This document shows, piece after piece, positions 15,473 to 24,529 of a stretch of 34,470 nt of DNA (within the stretch, counting starts at the first letter, position 1; each line of letters opens with the position of its first letter). The notes under the pieces were generated by a model. It was not told where the DNA came from. It saw only the letters and a list, made by a program, of their open reading frames with translations, and did not search any database. The translations under genes and the position numbers were made by a program. Origin of the DNA: an uncultured Eubacteriales bacterium (GTDB lineage: Bacteria > Bacillota > Clostridia > Lachnospirales > CAG-274); contig CASFCZ010000086.1 in NCBI GenBank assembly GCA_949293325.1, positions 1 through 34,470 on the forward strand. Direction: 5' to 3'.

Positions 15473-18403
15473 ATGCGAAGTATCAGAAAACCCATTTGCC
15501 TTTTTTTAAGCCTTATACTTGCTTTAACTGCATTTATAAGCTCTATAGGCACCACTGTCTGGGGAGCAGGTGTTGAACCTGTTGACGGACAGATCTATTA
15601 CATTAAAAACAAACACAGCGGCTTGTACTTACAAGTCGAAAACGATTCTGCCGCAGACGGAGCAAATGTATGCCAGAAAAAAGGAACAGGCTCCCTGGGA
15701 CAGAAATGGATTATTAACGAAAACAGCGACGGCTCTATCAGACTTAAATCAGCTGTGGATATGACAGGCGGTGTTGCTCTGGACATTCCTAACGGTATAG
15801 CCGACAACCTTACAAATGTACAGGTATGGAGCTCAAATGGTCTGACACCACAGAACTTTAAACTTGCAGCATCAGGTGACGGCTCCTATGCCATACTTAC
15901 AGCGGCTTCAGGCTACACAAGATGTCTGGATGTACTTAACTGGAGCACCGAAGACGGTGCAAACGTAATCCAGTACGACTCATTTATGGCTGACAATCAG
16001 CTTTGGTATTTTGAAGAAGCCAGTTGGCCATCAAGTTCAGGCAGCTCAACAGAGGATACAACGGAAACCACCACAGCTTCAAGCAGTTCCTCCTCATCCT
16101 CCACAAGCTGGAACATGGGGGACTCCTCATTCAGGAGTCTGGGCACCATATCTTCAAATGTGACAGTTGACGGACTTAAGCTTCTTGCAAACTCCTCAAA
16201 AACAATGGAGGTAAAAGGGGAAAACGCAACTGTTGATGGTAATAACTTCAAGTATTGCCTTGCCCTTGGAGGCGGTGGTTCTACAAGTTACAGAGCTGTA
16301 TCCACAAAGGTATCCGGCAATTCAACCGTTAAGATAACAGCAAGATCAAGCGGAACTTCAACCAGAACACTTAATGTTGCAGACAGCAAAGGCAATGTGC
16401 TCGGTACCATCTCCTGCAGCCCAACAGCGACTCTCGGTTCTGTAAACATCAGTTACACAGGGGACTTATATATATATTCCGCAGGCAGCGGCATCAACAT
16501 ATATAAAATACAGATCGACTCAAAGGGTGGTACAGTAGAAAAAACCACAGAAGCTACCACAAAGGAAACTACCACAAAGAAGGAAACTACTACAGAAACC
16601 ACTACCAAGGCTCCTTCCTCCACAGCATCCTCCAAGAGCTGGAACATGGGCAATAACTCATTTAAGAACCTTGGCAGCATATCTTCAAATATAACCGTTG
16701 ACGGCATCAGCCTTCTTGCAAACTCCTCAAAGACAATGGAGGTAAAGGCAGAAAATGCAACAGTTAACGGCAGCAGCTACAGCTACTGTCTTGCACTTGG
16801 AGGCGGAGGTTCCACAAGTTACAGGGCAGTTGCACTTGATATAAGCGGTAAGTCAAATATTAAGATAACAGCAAGGTCAAGCGGAACTTCAACCAGAACC
16901 CTTAATGTTGCAGACGCAAAGGGAAATATCCTGGGCACCATTTCCTGCGGTTCAACAGCAGCCCTTGGCAATGTATTTACAGAATACAGCGGCAAAGTAT
17001 ATATCTACTCCGCAGGCAGCGGTATCAACATATACAAGATACAGCTTGATACTACCGGTTCCATCCCAAGCGGCTCAAGCGGTTCAACTGAAAACAAGAC
17101 AGAGGCTACCACCAGTACAGCCACCACCACTACTCAGGCAAGTCAGCAGACAGGGGACGGCACAACAGTAACTAATTACTCAGGACTTCTTTCAGCTGTA
17201 AAGAGCCTTTCCTCAAAGGGTGGCACCATATATGTAAATGCCAGAGAACTTAACTGTACCGAACAGCTTAAGCTCAACTCCACAAGCGGTAAGACCATAT
17301 CAATTGTAGGTGTTAAGCAAAGTGACGGCACATACCCTGTACTTAACTTCAAGACTATGCGTGATAATTCAATAGGTACAAAGAGCAGCTCACTTTCATC
17401 AAGCGGTGACAGTGACGTAGGTGTAAGAATTACCGGCTCCAACTATATTCTTAAAAACCTTATTATCGAAAAGGCAGGGGACAACGGTATCCAGATTAAG
17501 GGATCCAATGCCAACTACAATACAGTGGAAAACTGCATTGTAAGATATAACAACGATGCAGGCTTACAAATAACAAACGGCGCAAGCCACAACACCATCA
17601 GGTTTGTATACAGCTACAGGAACTGTGATGTTTACTCTCTGGGTGGCAATTCCGACGGCTTTGCGCCAAAGCTGGGAGCAACCACAGGCAATACCTTCTA
17701 TGGTTGCTACGCATGGGATAACTCCGATGACGGCTGGGACTCCTACGATAAAACAGACAGCGGTTATACAAAGGACTTAAGCTATGAATGGTGCGCTTGC
17801 TGGAACAACGGTAACCCCGATGTATTTACAGGTGCATACGACTTTGCCCAGGGTAATTCCCTTGACAAGGATCTTTTCCTTGTGGAACTTATAATGGCTG
17901 AAAACTCAAGCTTTGCTTCCAATTACAGCAGCGGCAGGTTTAGTCTTCCTACAAGCAAGTTCCTTAAGACCAGTGCAGGCACTATCAATCTTTCTTCATG
18001 GACAGGCAGCAACTATGATGGTAACCCTAACGGTTTCAAGTTCGGTTCCGCTTACTCTGACAGCAACAGCACAAGAACAGTTAAAAACTGCCTTACCTTT
18101 GACCATGGCAAGAAAGGCTTTGATAACAACAACAGTGCATTAAAGGGCTCATTTACCAATTGTGTTGCCTTTGACAATGGCTACAATTATTACCTGCCTA
18201 ACTACAACCTCAGCAAGTGGTCATCCATCATAGGCTTTGACGGTAACTCCTCTGATAAGCTTCCGGGAGGCTACAGTGCATCTGCCCCAAGCTCCTCACA
18301 GGAAAACAGTATAAGAAGCAAGGTGGAGAGCACCAGAAAGAGCATTGTTTCAAAGTGTAACAGCAATATCATACCCGGCGAGGTATACTTTGACATATTC
18401 TGA
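15473..18403 (+). CDS. Secreted modular PL9-type pectate lyase
   Basis: This 976-residue secreted enzyme should cleave pectate or polygalacturonate by beta-elimination. A signal peptide (about 1-33) is followed by a ricin-type/CBM13-like lectin module (about 35-180, with QKWIINE and NQLWYFEE repeats) and a Ser/Thr linker. Then come two copies of a beta-sandwich module (about 212-349 and 389-526) joined by a TTKETTTKK-type linker, and a right-handed beta-helix (about 563-976). Asp728, Asp752, Asp753 and Asp756 have the spacing (24, 1, 3) of the calcium ligands of PL9 enzymes. The catalytic lysine is probably Lys856 in NGFKFGS. No dockerin or sortase motif is present, so it is probably free or carbohydrate-bound. 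The ribosome site is GGAGG, eight bases upstream. Confidence 0.88.
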   Translation: MRSIRKPICLFLSLILALTAFISSIGTTVWGAGVEPVDGQIYYIKNKHSGLYLQVENDSAADGANVCQKKGTGSLGQKWIINENSDGSIRLKSAVDMTGGVALDIPNGIADNLTNVQVWSSNGLTPQNFKLAASGDGSYAILTAASGYTRCLDVLNWSTEDGANVIQYDSFMADNQLWYFEEASWPSSSGSSTEDTTETTTASSSSSSSSTSWNMGDSSFRSLGTISSNVTVDGLKLLANSSKTMEVKGENATVDGNNFKYCLALGGGGSTSYRAVSTKVSGNSTVKITARSSGTSTRTLNVADSKGNVLGTISCSPTATLGSVNISYTGDLYIYSAGSGINIYKIQIDSKGGTVEKTTEATTKETTTKKETTTETTTKAPSSTASSKSWNMGNNSFKNLGSISSNITVDGISLLANSSKTMEVKAENATVNGSSYSYCLALGGGGSTSYRAVALDISGKSNIKITARSSGTSTRTLNVADAKGNILGTISCGSTAALGNVFTEYSGKVYIYSAGSGINIYKIQLDTTGSIPSGSSGSTENKTEATTSTATTTTQASQQTGDGTTVTNYSGLLSAVKSLSSKGGTIYVNARELNCTEQLKLNSTSGKTISIVGVKQSDGTYPVLNFKTMRDNSIGTKSSSLSSSGDSDVGVRITGSNYILKNLIIEKAGDNGIQIKGSNANYNTVENCIVRYNNDAGLQITNGASHNTIRFVYSYRNCDVYSLGGNSDGFAPKLGATTGNTFYGCYAWDNSDDGWDSYDKTDSGYTKDLSYEWCACWNNGNPDVFTGAYDFAQGNSLDKDLFLVELIMAENSSFASNYSSGRFSLPTSKFLKTSAGTINLSSWTGSNYDGNPNGFKFGSAYSDSNSTRTVKNCLTFDHGKKGFDNNNSALKGSFTNCVAFDNGYNYYLPNYNLSKWSSIIGFDGNSSDKLPGGYSASAPSSSQENSIRSKVESTRKSIVSKCNSNIIPGEVYFDIF
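16106..17050 (+). repeat. Internal duplication of a beta-sandwich module in the pectate lyase
   Basis: Bases 16106-16519 and 16637-17050 encode two copies of a 138-residue module starting SWNMG and ending INIYKIQ. They are offset by 531 bases and identical at roughly 70% of residues by eye. Stretches such as ITARSSGTSTRTLNVAD are unchanged. Thr-rich linkers sit on each side. This is a tandem module duplication, probably for carbohydrate binding; the family is not recognised with certainty. Confidence 0.85.
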
Positions 18404-18426
18404 TTAAATAATAATATCTTAATCTA

Positions 18427-18456
18427 GGGACTCCATTCATTAGCATGGAGTCCTTC
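18427..18456 (+). terminator. Terminator of the pectate lyase gene
   Basis: The perfect 9-bp stem GGACTCCAT/ATGGAGTCC has an eight-base loop, followed by TTCCTATTTATT, about 25 bases after the stop codon. The T-run is imperfect. The remaining bases to nadB (18457-18611) contain a possible promoter (TTGAAA at 18522, 17 bases, CACAAT) and a small palindrome TTGTGGCACAA, neither convincing. Confidence 0.55.
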
Positions 18457-18611
18457 CTATTTATTGGCTTACATTTTGTTTCCAATAAATTGCGGACAAC
18501 AGGCCAGAGTATATATTTTACTTGAAATCCCCCTGCATTTGTGGCACAATATATGGTAAGGAAAATGTTTATTTTTTGACAATATTAAGTAAAGTTTCGG
18601 AGGAAACTGTT

Positions 18612-20093
18612 ATGACCAGGACCGATGTACTGATAATAGGCTCAGGTATAGCCGCCTTAAGTACGGCTTACCAGCTGGCAAGATTTAATATAAATGTTAC
18701 TGTAGTAACCAAGGGAGGCAAAAAGGACAGCAACTCTGCACTTGCACAGGGCGGTATTTCCGTAGCCCTTTCCCGTGAGGATAACTGGCGTCTTCATTAC
18801 AAGGACACCCTTATGGCAGGCTGTTACTTAAATGACGAAAAGGCTGTTGAAAGACTGGTCAGCCTTGCTCCCCACACACTTCTGGACTTTATGGGTGCAG
18901 GTATGAACTTTGACCGTAACAAAAAGGGGGATTTGCTTTTCGGCAGGGAGGCAGCCCACAGCCTTAACCGTGTAATACACGCAGGCGGAGATGCCACGGG
19001 GCTTAAGGCAATGGAACAGCTTATAATAAACACTGATAACAATGATAATATTACCTTCAAGCTCCACGAACCCGTTCTTGACCTTATAGTAAAGGATGGC
19101 CGCTGTTACGGTGCCCTTACCAGGGACAGTAAGGGTAGTTTACATACTTATTATGCAGGCAGTACCGTTATTGCCTCGGGAGGTATAGGTGGGCTTTATC
19201 CCGCTACTACCAACGACAAAACCATTACAGGGGACAGTATTGCCCTTGCCTACAGAGCAGGATGCAGACTTAAAAACCTTGAATTTGTACAGTTTCATCC
19301 TACCATGCTCACCATTGACGGTCATGCCTACGGTCTGGTATCCGAGGCTGTCAGGGGAGCAGGGGCATTACTGATAAATGACAAAGGCGAAAGAATAATG
19401 GATGGTGTGCATCCAATGAAGGAGCTTGCTCCCCGTGACGTGGTGGCAAGGGAGGTATATGCCCATCATCTTAAGGGTGAACAGATATATCTTGACATAT
19501 CCGCCATATCCGACTTTAAGGAAAAATTCCCCACTGTCAGTGGTATATGTGAAGATCACGGTGTTGACCTGTCGAATAACCTTATACCCGTTGCACCGGG
19601 AGCCCACTTCCACATGGGTGGCATACAGGCAACAAGTGAAGGTGTCACAAACATAAAGGATCTTTATGCAGTAGGTGAAGCAGCCTGTACAGGTGTACAT
19701 GGTGCAAACAGGCTTGCCAGCAACTCTCTCCTTGAGGGTCTTGTATTTGGCAGGCTGACGGCAGACCATATACTTGCAAATCCTCAATCCATAAAGGAAG
19801 CAGAGTACACCATGTCCGGGGCAGTTGCGGAAAACCTGCCCTGCAAAAAGGAAATCCGCAGAAAAATGATGGAATTTGTAGGGATAGTCCGCCACAGAGG
19901 AGAGATAGACAAGGTAATAAAATGGTTTGACAGCTTTATGCCAAAGGGCGAAAGTGACTTTGTAAGCCTTGACTACAACAAGACAGACAATGAACAGGCA
20001 GAAATATACAATATGCTTACAACAGGAAAGCTTATTGCAGAAGCGGCTGCCCGTCGCAAAGACAGCATAGGCGCCCATTGTATTACTGATTGA
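18612..20093 (+). CDS. nadB: L-aspartate oxidase
   Basis: This 493-residue FAD enzyme oxidises L-aspartate to iminoaspartate, the first step of de novo NAD synthesis. Family motifs include the FAD-binding LIIGSGIAALSTAYQLA, SALAQGGISVAL, HAGGDATG, VQFHPT, APGAHFHMGG and GANRLASNSLLEGLVFG. The C-terminal helical domain is somewhat shorter than the roughly 540-residue enterobacterial enzyme, as is common in Clostridia. The start at 18612 has GGAGG seven bases upstream; a TTG 90 bases earlier has no ribosome site. It leads nadB-nadC-nadA-proC-flavin reductase, with tight spacing to nadC. Confidence 0.95.
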   Translation: MTRTDVLIIGSGIAALSTAYQLARFNINVTVVTKGGKKDSNSALAQGGISVALSREDNWRLHYKDTLMAGCYLNDEKAVERLVSLAPHTLLDFMGAGMNFDRNKKGDLLFGREAAHSLNRVIHAGGDATGLKAMEQLIINTDNNDNITFKLHEPVLDLIVKDGRCYGALTRDSKGSLHTYYAGSTVIASGGIGGLYPATTNDKTITGDSIALAYRAGCRLKNLEFVQFHPTMLTIDGHAYGLVSEAVRGAGALLINDKGERIMDGVHPMKELAPRDVVAREVYAHHLKGEQIYLDISAISDFKEKFPTVSGICEDHGVDLSNNLIPVAPGAHFHMGGIQATSEGVTNIKDLYAVGEAACTGVHGANRLASNSLLEGLVFGRLTADHILANPQSIKEAEYTMSGAVAENLPCKKEIRRKMMEFVGIVRHRGEIDKVIKWFDSFMPKGESDFVSLDYNKTDNEQAEIYNMLTTGKLIAEAAARRKDSIGAHCITD

Positions 20094-20109
20094 AATAGGA
20101 GCAGAGGAT

Positions 20110-20958
20110 ATGAACAGACTTGAAGCAAAAAAGAGAATAGAACAGTTTTTACTGGAGGACGTAGGCAGCGGAGATCTCTCCACTGACCTTGTATTCGGTA
20201 AAGAGCTTTTTGGCAGCGGTATATTCATTGCAAAGGAGGAGGGAATCCTTTGCGGAATTGATATGATAGACCTTACCTATGAGGCTTACGGGGATGATAC
20301 AGTTAAAACGGAGCTTTTCAAAAGGGACGGAGATCCCGTAAAGCCCGGAGATGTACTTGCAAAGGTATACGGCAGAGTGTCCACCCTTCTTCCCTGCGAA
20401 AGGGTCATACTTAACCTTATGCAGCTTATGAGCGGAGTTGCCACCCTTACAGCCAAATATGTTGCCACCCTTGACGATGACAGCATAAGGGTATGTGACA
20501 CAAGAAAAACCTACCCAGGACTGAGATTATTCGAAAAATACGCCGTCACCTGCGGCGGAGGCTACAATCACCGCTATGCACTCTATGACGGTGTTATGCT
20601 TAAGGACAACCATATAGCCTTTGCAGGGGGTATTGAAAAGGCAGTTGCCCTTGTTAAGTCCCGTCTTGGACACATGGTAAAAATAGAGGTAGAAACAGAA
20701 ACGGAACAGCAGGTAAAGGATGCAGTTAAGGCAGGGGCAGATGTCATTATGTTTGACAATCGCAGCCCTCAGGAAATAAAAAAGCTCAAAGAGCTTGTTC
20801 CTTCCCATATAATTACAGAGGCATCGGGAGGCATACGACTTGACACCATAGCAGGCTTTAAAGGCTGCGGTGTTGATTATCTTTCCGTAGGTGTACTTAC
20901 CAACGGAGTACGCCCCCTTGACATAAGCTTTAACAGTACGGAGGCAATTAAGGTATGA
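20110..20958 (+). CDS. nadC: Nicotinate-nucleotide pyrophosphorylase (carboxylating)
   Basis: This 282-residue enzyme converts quinolinate and PRPP to nicotinate mononucleotide, CO2 and pyrophosphate. Typical segments are LEEDVGSGDLSTD-like LLEDVGSGDLST, the active-site CDTRKTYPGLR, and GGGYNHRYALYDGVMLKDNH. The C-terminal barrel carries KIEVETETEQQ and DVIMFDN. Length is normal. It lies 16 bases after nadB, and its stop codon overlaps the nadA start (ATGA), so quinolinate made by NadA is probably used by a co-translated partner. Confidence 0.96.
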   Translation: MNRLEAKKRIEQFLLEDVGSGDLSTDLVFGKELFGSGIFIAKEEGILCGIDMIDLTYEAYGDDTVKTELFKRDGDPVKPGDVLAKVYGRVSTLLPCERVILNLMQLMSGVATLTAKYVATLDDDSIRVCDTRKTYPGLRLFEKYAVTCGGGYNHRYALYDGVMLKDNHIAFAGGIEKAVALVKSRLGHMVKIEVETETEQQVKDAVKAGADVIMFDNRSPQEIKKLKELVPSHIITEASGGIRLDTIAGFKGCGVDYLSVGVLTNGVRPLDISFNSTEAIKV

Positions 20959-21971
20959 ATGATAAAATAAAGGCAATAAAGGACAGGCTTGGTGACAGAC
21001 TCCTTATATTGGCTCACCACTACCAGAGCGATGAAATAGTGGCGGCGGCAGATGCAGTAGGAGACTCCCTTAAGCTGGCACAGATAGCAGCTGCCAACAA
21101 AACTGCGGAACTTATAGTATTTTGCGGGGTTCACTTTATGGCTGAAACGGCAGATATATTAACAGAGGACAATCAGCTGGTATTTATGCCTGACAGAAGG
21201 GCAGGCTGTCCAATGGCAGATATGGCTGATATGAGTTCCGCAAAGGCAGCATGGGCAAAACTTACAGAGATTTTCGGCGACAGTATTGTTCCTATTACAT
21301 ATATTAACTCAAAGGCAGAGATAAAGGCATTTTGTGGTGCTCACGGAGGTACTACCGTCACCTCCGGAAATGCCCCTTCCGTTATTAAATGGGGTCTTGA
21401 AAAGGCAAAGAGAATACTTTTCCTTCCTGATCAGAATCTGGGCAGAAACACCGCCTATGACCTTGGTATCGGTCTTGAGCAAATGGCTGTATACCACAGG
21501 GAAACAGGTGAAGTTGAGTTTGAAGGCAATCCCGAAAACATCAGGATGATATTATGGGACGGCTACTGTCCTATACATCACAGAATATCCCTTGACCATG
21601 TAAAGGCAGCAAGGGCAAATAATCCTGATGCAAAGATAATAGTTCATCCGGAATGTACCTTTGAAGTGGCTGAGGCAGCTGACGGCAAAGGTTCTACAGA
21701 GTATCTTATAAAAGCTACTGCCAATGGCAGCGACTTTGTGGTAGGTACCGAACAGCACCTTGTAAACCGTCTTATAAATGCCAATCCAGACAAAAATATA
21801 GCTATGCTGGATAATAAGGCTGTATGTGAAGATATGGGGCTTACCAACGATGAGTCACTTCTTGCCCTTCTGGAGGCACTTGAAAGGGGCGACTATCCGG
21901 AACCAATCAAAGTAGACAAAGAAACAGCAGCTGATGCCCTTAAAGCACTTAATATAATGCTGTCATTGTAA
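20955..21971 (+). CDS. nadA: Quinolinate synthase A, 4Fe-4S enzyme
   Basis: This 338-residue oxygen-sensitive enzyme condenses iminoaspartate with dihydroxyacetone phosphate to give quinolinate. Three cysteines fit the cluster ligands: in FCGVHFMAETADIL, in GYCPIH and in NKAVCEDM. Further family motifs are LAHHYQSDEI, AGCPMADM and HPECTFEVAE. It overlaps nadC by four bases. An operon order of nadB-nadC-nadA differs from the frequent nadABC order but keeps the same complete pathway. Confidence 0.96.
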   Translation: MNDKIKAIKDRLGDRLLILAHHYQSDEIVAAADAVGDSLKLAQIAAANKTAELIVFCGVHFMAETADILTEDNQLVFMPDRRAGCPMADMADMSSAKAAWAKLTEIFGDSIVPITYINSKAEIKAFCGAHGGTTVTSGNAPSVIKWGLEKAKRILFLPDQNLGRNTAYDLGIGLEQMAVYHRETGEVEFEGNPENIRMILWDGYCPIHHRISLDHVKAARANNPDAKIIVHPECTFEVAEAADGKGSTEYLIKATANGSDFVVGTEQHLVNRLINANPDKNIAMLDNKAVCEDMGLTNDESLLALLEALERGDYPEPIKVDKETAADALKALNIMLSL

Positions 21972-21984
21972 GGAGTTGAATAAA

Positions 21985-22791
21985 ATGAAACTGGGATTTA
22001 TCGGTGCAGGTAATATGGGTTCTGCCATCTTTAAAGGCTTTATAGCCCAGGGCAGTGCAAAAAAAGAGGATATATACATAATAAGACGCAACAGGGAGGC
22101 ACAGGCAGCACAGGTAGCCGAAACAGGTGTCAACGGTTGTGAAAGCTATTCGGAACTGATAGAAAAAAGCGATGTTGTATTCCTTGCAGTAAAGCCTGTT
22201 ATGTTCGGAGATGTATTAAGGGATATAAAGGCTGATCTTAAGGACAAGCAGCCCCTTGTGGTATCCATGGCGGCAGGCATATCCACTGCTGATATAGAGG
22301 AAATGTGCGGTATAAAAGGTCTTAGGGTTGTACGCATTATGCCTAATGTAAATGCACAGGTGGCAATGTCCGTTACTGCCTGCTGCGGAGGCAGCAATGC
22401 TACAGATGAAGATGTAAAACTTGTCAGGAAACTTTTTGACAGCATAGGTACTACAGCAGAAGTTGATGAAAATCAGTTTGCAATCTTTACTGCCATTGCA
22501 GGCTGTTCCCCTGCCTATGTGTATATGTTTATTAACGCCCTTGCCGACGGTGCCCTTAAGGCAGGTATGAACAAAAAGCAGGCGCTTGCCATTGCCGCAG
22601 GTGCCGTTATGGGCAGTGCAAAGCTGGTGCTTGAAACAGGGGAACATCCCGAAATATTAAGGGACAGCGTATGCTCACCTGGAGGTACAACCATTGAGGG
22701 GGTTTGTACCCTTAAGGAACTGGGCTTTGAGTCCGCAGTTATTGAGGCTGTGGAGGCATCCATAGTTAAGGACGCCATGCTTAAAAAATAA
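21985..22791 (+). CDS. proC: Pyrroline-5-carboxylate reductase
   Basis: This 268-residue enzyme uses NAD(P)H to reduce 1-pyrroline-5-carboxylate to proline. The N-terminal Rossmann motif is [15 protein letters not shown]. The C-terminal helical domain carries the family signature ([20 protein letters not shown] region). The start at 21985 has AAGGAG nine bases upstream; a TTG three codons earlier lies inside that spacing. It follows nadA by 13 bases, so proline synthesis is tied transcriptionally to NAD synthesis here, a pairing with no obvious metabolic reason beyond shared use of the cofactor. Confidence 0.95.
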   Translation: MKLGFIGAGNMGSAIFKGFIAQGSAKKEDIYIIRRNREAQAAQVAETGVNGCESYSELIEKSDVVFLAVKPVMFGDVLRDIKADLKDKQPLVVSMAAGISTADIEEMCGIKGLRVVRIMPNVNAQVAMSVTACCGGSNATDEDVKLVRKLFDSIGTTAEVDENQFAIFTAIAGCSPAYVYMFINALADGALKAGMNKKQALAIAAGAVMGSAKLVLETGEHPEILRDSVCSPGGTTIEGVCTLKELGFESAVIEAVEASIVKDAMLKK

Positions 22792-22817
22792 GAGGGTATA
22801 AGATAAGGAGGTATTTT

Positions 22818-23447
22818 ATGGATAAAAATGTATTACGAAGTTTATCCTACGGGGTTTATGTAATTTCCGCCCTTGAGGGCGAAAGGTCTGTAGGCTGTGT
22901 TGCCAACAGTGCCATGCAGGTCAGCTCAAAGCCTGCCACCATTGCAATAAGTATCAACCACGACAATTATACAAACGGCTGTATTGCAAAGGGCGGAAAG
23001 TTTGTCCTTGCCCTCCTTGCTGAGGACAGCAACAGGGACATAATAGGTATCTTTGGTTTTAAATCCTCAAGGGATACTGATAAGTTTGACCTGGTTGACT
23101 GGGTAGATGCAGGAGGAATAAAAACTCCCAAAGACTGCATAGGCTATGTGGTATGCTCTGTTGTGGATACCATGGAAAGCTCTACCCATACGGTATTTTT
23201 AGGCGAAGTGGAGGATGGGGTGATGCTCAGGGAGGGAACTCCCATGACCTATGCCTACTACCACAATGTAATCAAAGGTAAAAGTCCTAAAAATGCACCT
23301 ACCTATGTTGAGGAGGAACAGCCAAAAACAGGCGGCAGAAAGTTTGTATGTACCGTCTGCGGCTATGTATATGAAGGGGATGAACTTCCCCCTGACTTCA
23401 AATGCCCCGTATGCGGACAGGGAGCAGATAAGTTCAAAGAAATATGA
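22818..23447 (+). CDS. Flavin reductase-rubredoxin fusion (high-molecular-weight rubredoxin type)
   Basis: This 209-residue redox protein has an FMN-binding flavin-reductase-like domain (about 1-160) followed by a C-terminal rubredoxin. Its iron site is two CxxC pairs in [20 protein letters not shown] and CPVCG. In anaerobes such fusions (Hrb) pass electrons from NAD(P)H to flavodiiron proteins or other oxygen and nitric-oxide defence enzymes. No flavodiiron gene is visible here. AAGGAGG precedes the ATG, 26 bases after proC, and a strong terminator follows, so it is the last gene of the nad operon. A role protecting the Fe-S enzyme NadA is possible but is inference. Confidence 0.9.
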   Translation: MDKNVLRSLSYGVYVISALEGERSVGCVANSAMQVSSKPATIAISINHDNYTNGCIAKGGKFVLALLAEDSNRDIIGIFGFKSSRDTDKFDLVDWVDAGGIKTPKDCIGYVVCSVVDTMESSTHTVFLGEVEDGVMLREGTPMTYAYYHNVIKGKSPKNAPTYVEEEQPKTGGRKFVCTVCGYVYEGDELPPDFKCPVCGQGADKFKEI

Positions 23448-23460
23448 TATAGTTGATTTT

Positions 23461-23496
23461 AAGCCCATATCTTCAAAAGAAAATATGGGCTTTTTT
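23461..23496 (+). terminator. Terminator of the nad-proC-rubredoxin operon
   Basis: The stem AAGCCCATAT/ATATGGGCTT has a 12-base loop and is followed by TTTT. It is a classic intrinsic terminator starting 14 bases past the stop codon. The stretch 23497-23620 holds only AT-rich sequence. Confidence 0.9.
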
Positions 23497-23620
23497 ATTA
23501 CAGATATCAATAGCATGCCCAAAGAAAATATAAATACGCAGCCATATTTCCCATATTTTAAAAATCAAAGGCAAATTGCAGATATAAGTAGTTGAAATAC
23601 TATAAAATTGCATTTTTTTG

Positions 23621-23649
23621 TTGCGTACAGGTGCAAAATTTGTTATCAT
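23621..23649 (+). promoter_or_regulatory. Promoter of the purine cluster
   Basis: TTGCGT, 17 bases, then TATCAT, giving an AT-rich leader of about 150 bases to purC (23650-23803). Neither the purine-riboswitch core nor an obvious purine-repressor box was found in the leader. Confidence 0.5.
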
Positions 23650-23803
23650 ATAAATGTATGCATAGGTAACGAATCAAACAAAGATAAATTTATTATACGC
23701 AAAGGCTTATTTAACCCAAAAACTTTTAAAGCAGATAAAATTATCTTTCAATTACTATTTATGCAAGGGTATTTATTAATTCAGCAAAAGTGAGGTCTTA
23801 CAG

Positions 23804-24520
23804 ATGGAAAAGCAGCAGCTGTTATACGAGGGTAAAGCAAAGAAGGTATATTCAACAGATGATCCTACTTTGTGCATCTTTGAATACAAGGATGACGCTA
23901 CGGCGTTCAACGGACTTAAAAAGGGTTCCTTTGAGGGCAAGGGCATTATTAACAACCAAATGGCTAATTTTATATTCAGGCTCCTTGAAAAGGATGGCAT
24001 TAAAACCCACCTTGTAGAGGAATTAAACGAGAGAGAAACTCTTGTTAAAAAGGTTGACATTATTCCCCTTGAGGTCATTGTCAGGAACGTTGCAGCAGGT
24101 TCATTTTCAAAGCGTTACGGCGTTGAGGAGGGTACTCCTTTTACTGCACCAACCCTTGAATTCAGCTACAAAAATGATGAGCTGGGTGACCCACTTATCA
24201 ATGACTATCAGGCTATAGCTCTGGGTATTACAAACAGAGATGAAATAAATGAGATTACAAAAATTGCTTTTAAGGTAAACGACAGCCTTAAAAAGATATT
24301 TATAAATATAGGTATTAAACTTATTGACTTTAAAATCGAGCTGGGCAAGACTGCTGACGGGGAAATTGTCCTTGCAGACGAAATAAGCCCTGATACCTGC
24401 CGTCTTTGGGATGCCGAAACCAACAAAAAACTGGACAAGGATCGTTTCAGACGTGACCTTGGAGAGTTTGGTGAAGTTTATCATGAGGTATGGGCAAGAC
24501 TTACCGAATTTTACAAGTAA
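23804..24520 (+). CDS. purC: Phosphoribosylaminoimidazole-succinocarboxamide synthase
   Basis: This 238-residue enzyme joins CAIR and aspartate with ATP to make SAICAR, a middle step of de novo purine synthesis. Family motifs are LLYEGKAKKVY near the N-terminus, IPLEVIVRNVAAGS, and LIDFKIELG followed by LADEISPDTCRLWD. Length is normal for the bacterial single-domain form. GAGGT lies eight bases before the ATG. It leads a cluster that also includes purF, purB and purA but lacks the other pathway genes, which must lie elsewhere. Confidence 0.96.
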   Translation: MEKQQLLYEGKAKKVYSTDDPTLCIFEYKDDATAFNGLKKGSFEGKGIINNQMANFIFRLLEKDGIKTHLVEELNERETLVKKVDIIPLEVIVRNVAAGSFSKRYGVEEGTPFTAPTLEFSYKNDELGDPLINDYQAIALGITNRDEINEITKIAFKVNDSLKKIFINIGIKLIDFKIELGKTADGEIVLADEISPDTCRLWDAETNKKLDKDRFRRDLGEFGEVYHEVWARLTEFYK

Positions 24521-24529
24521 GTGATATAT

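Noticed and set aside
23650..23803. Purine riboswitch in the purC leader
   Set aside because: The two kissing-loop motifs and the three-way junction sequence are not present.
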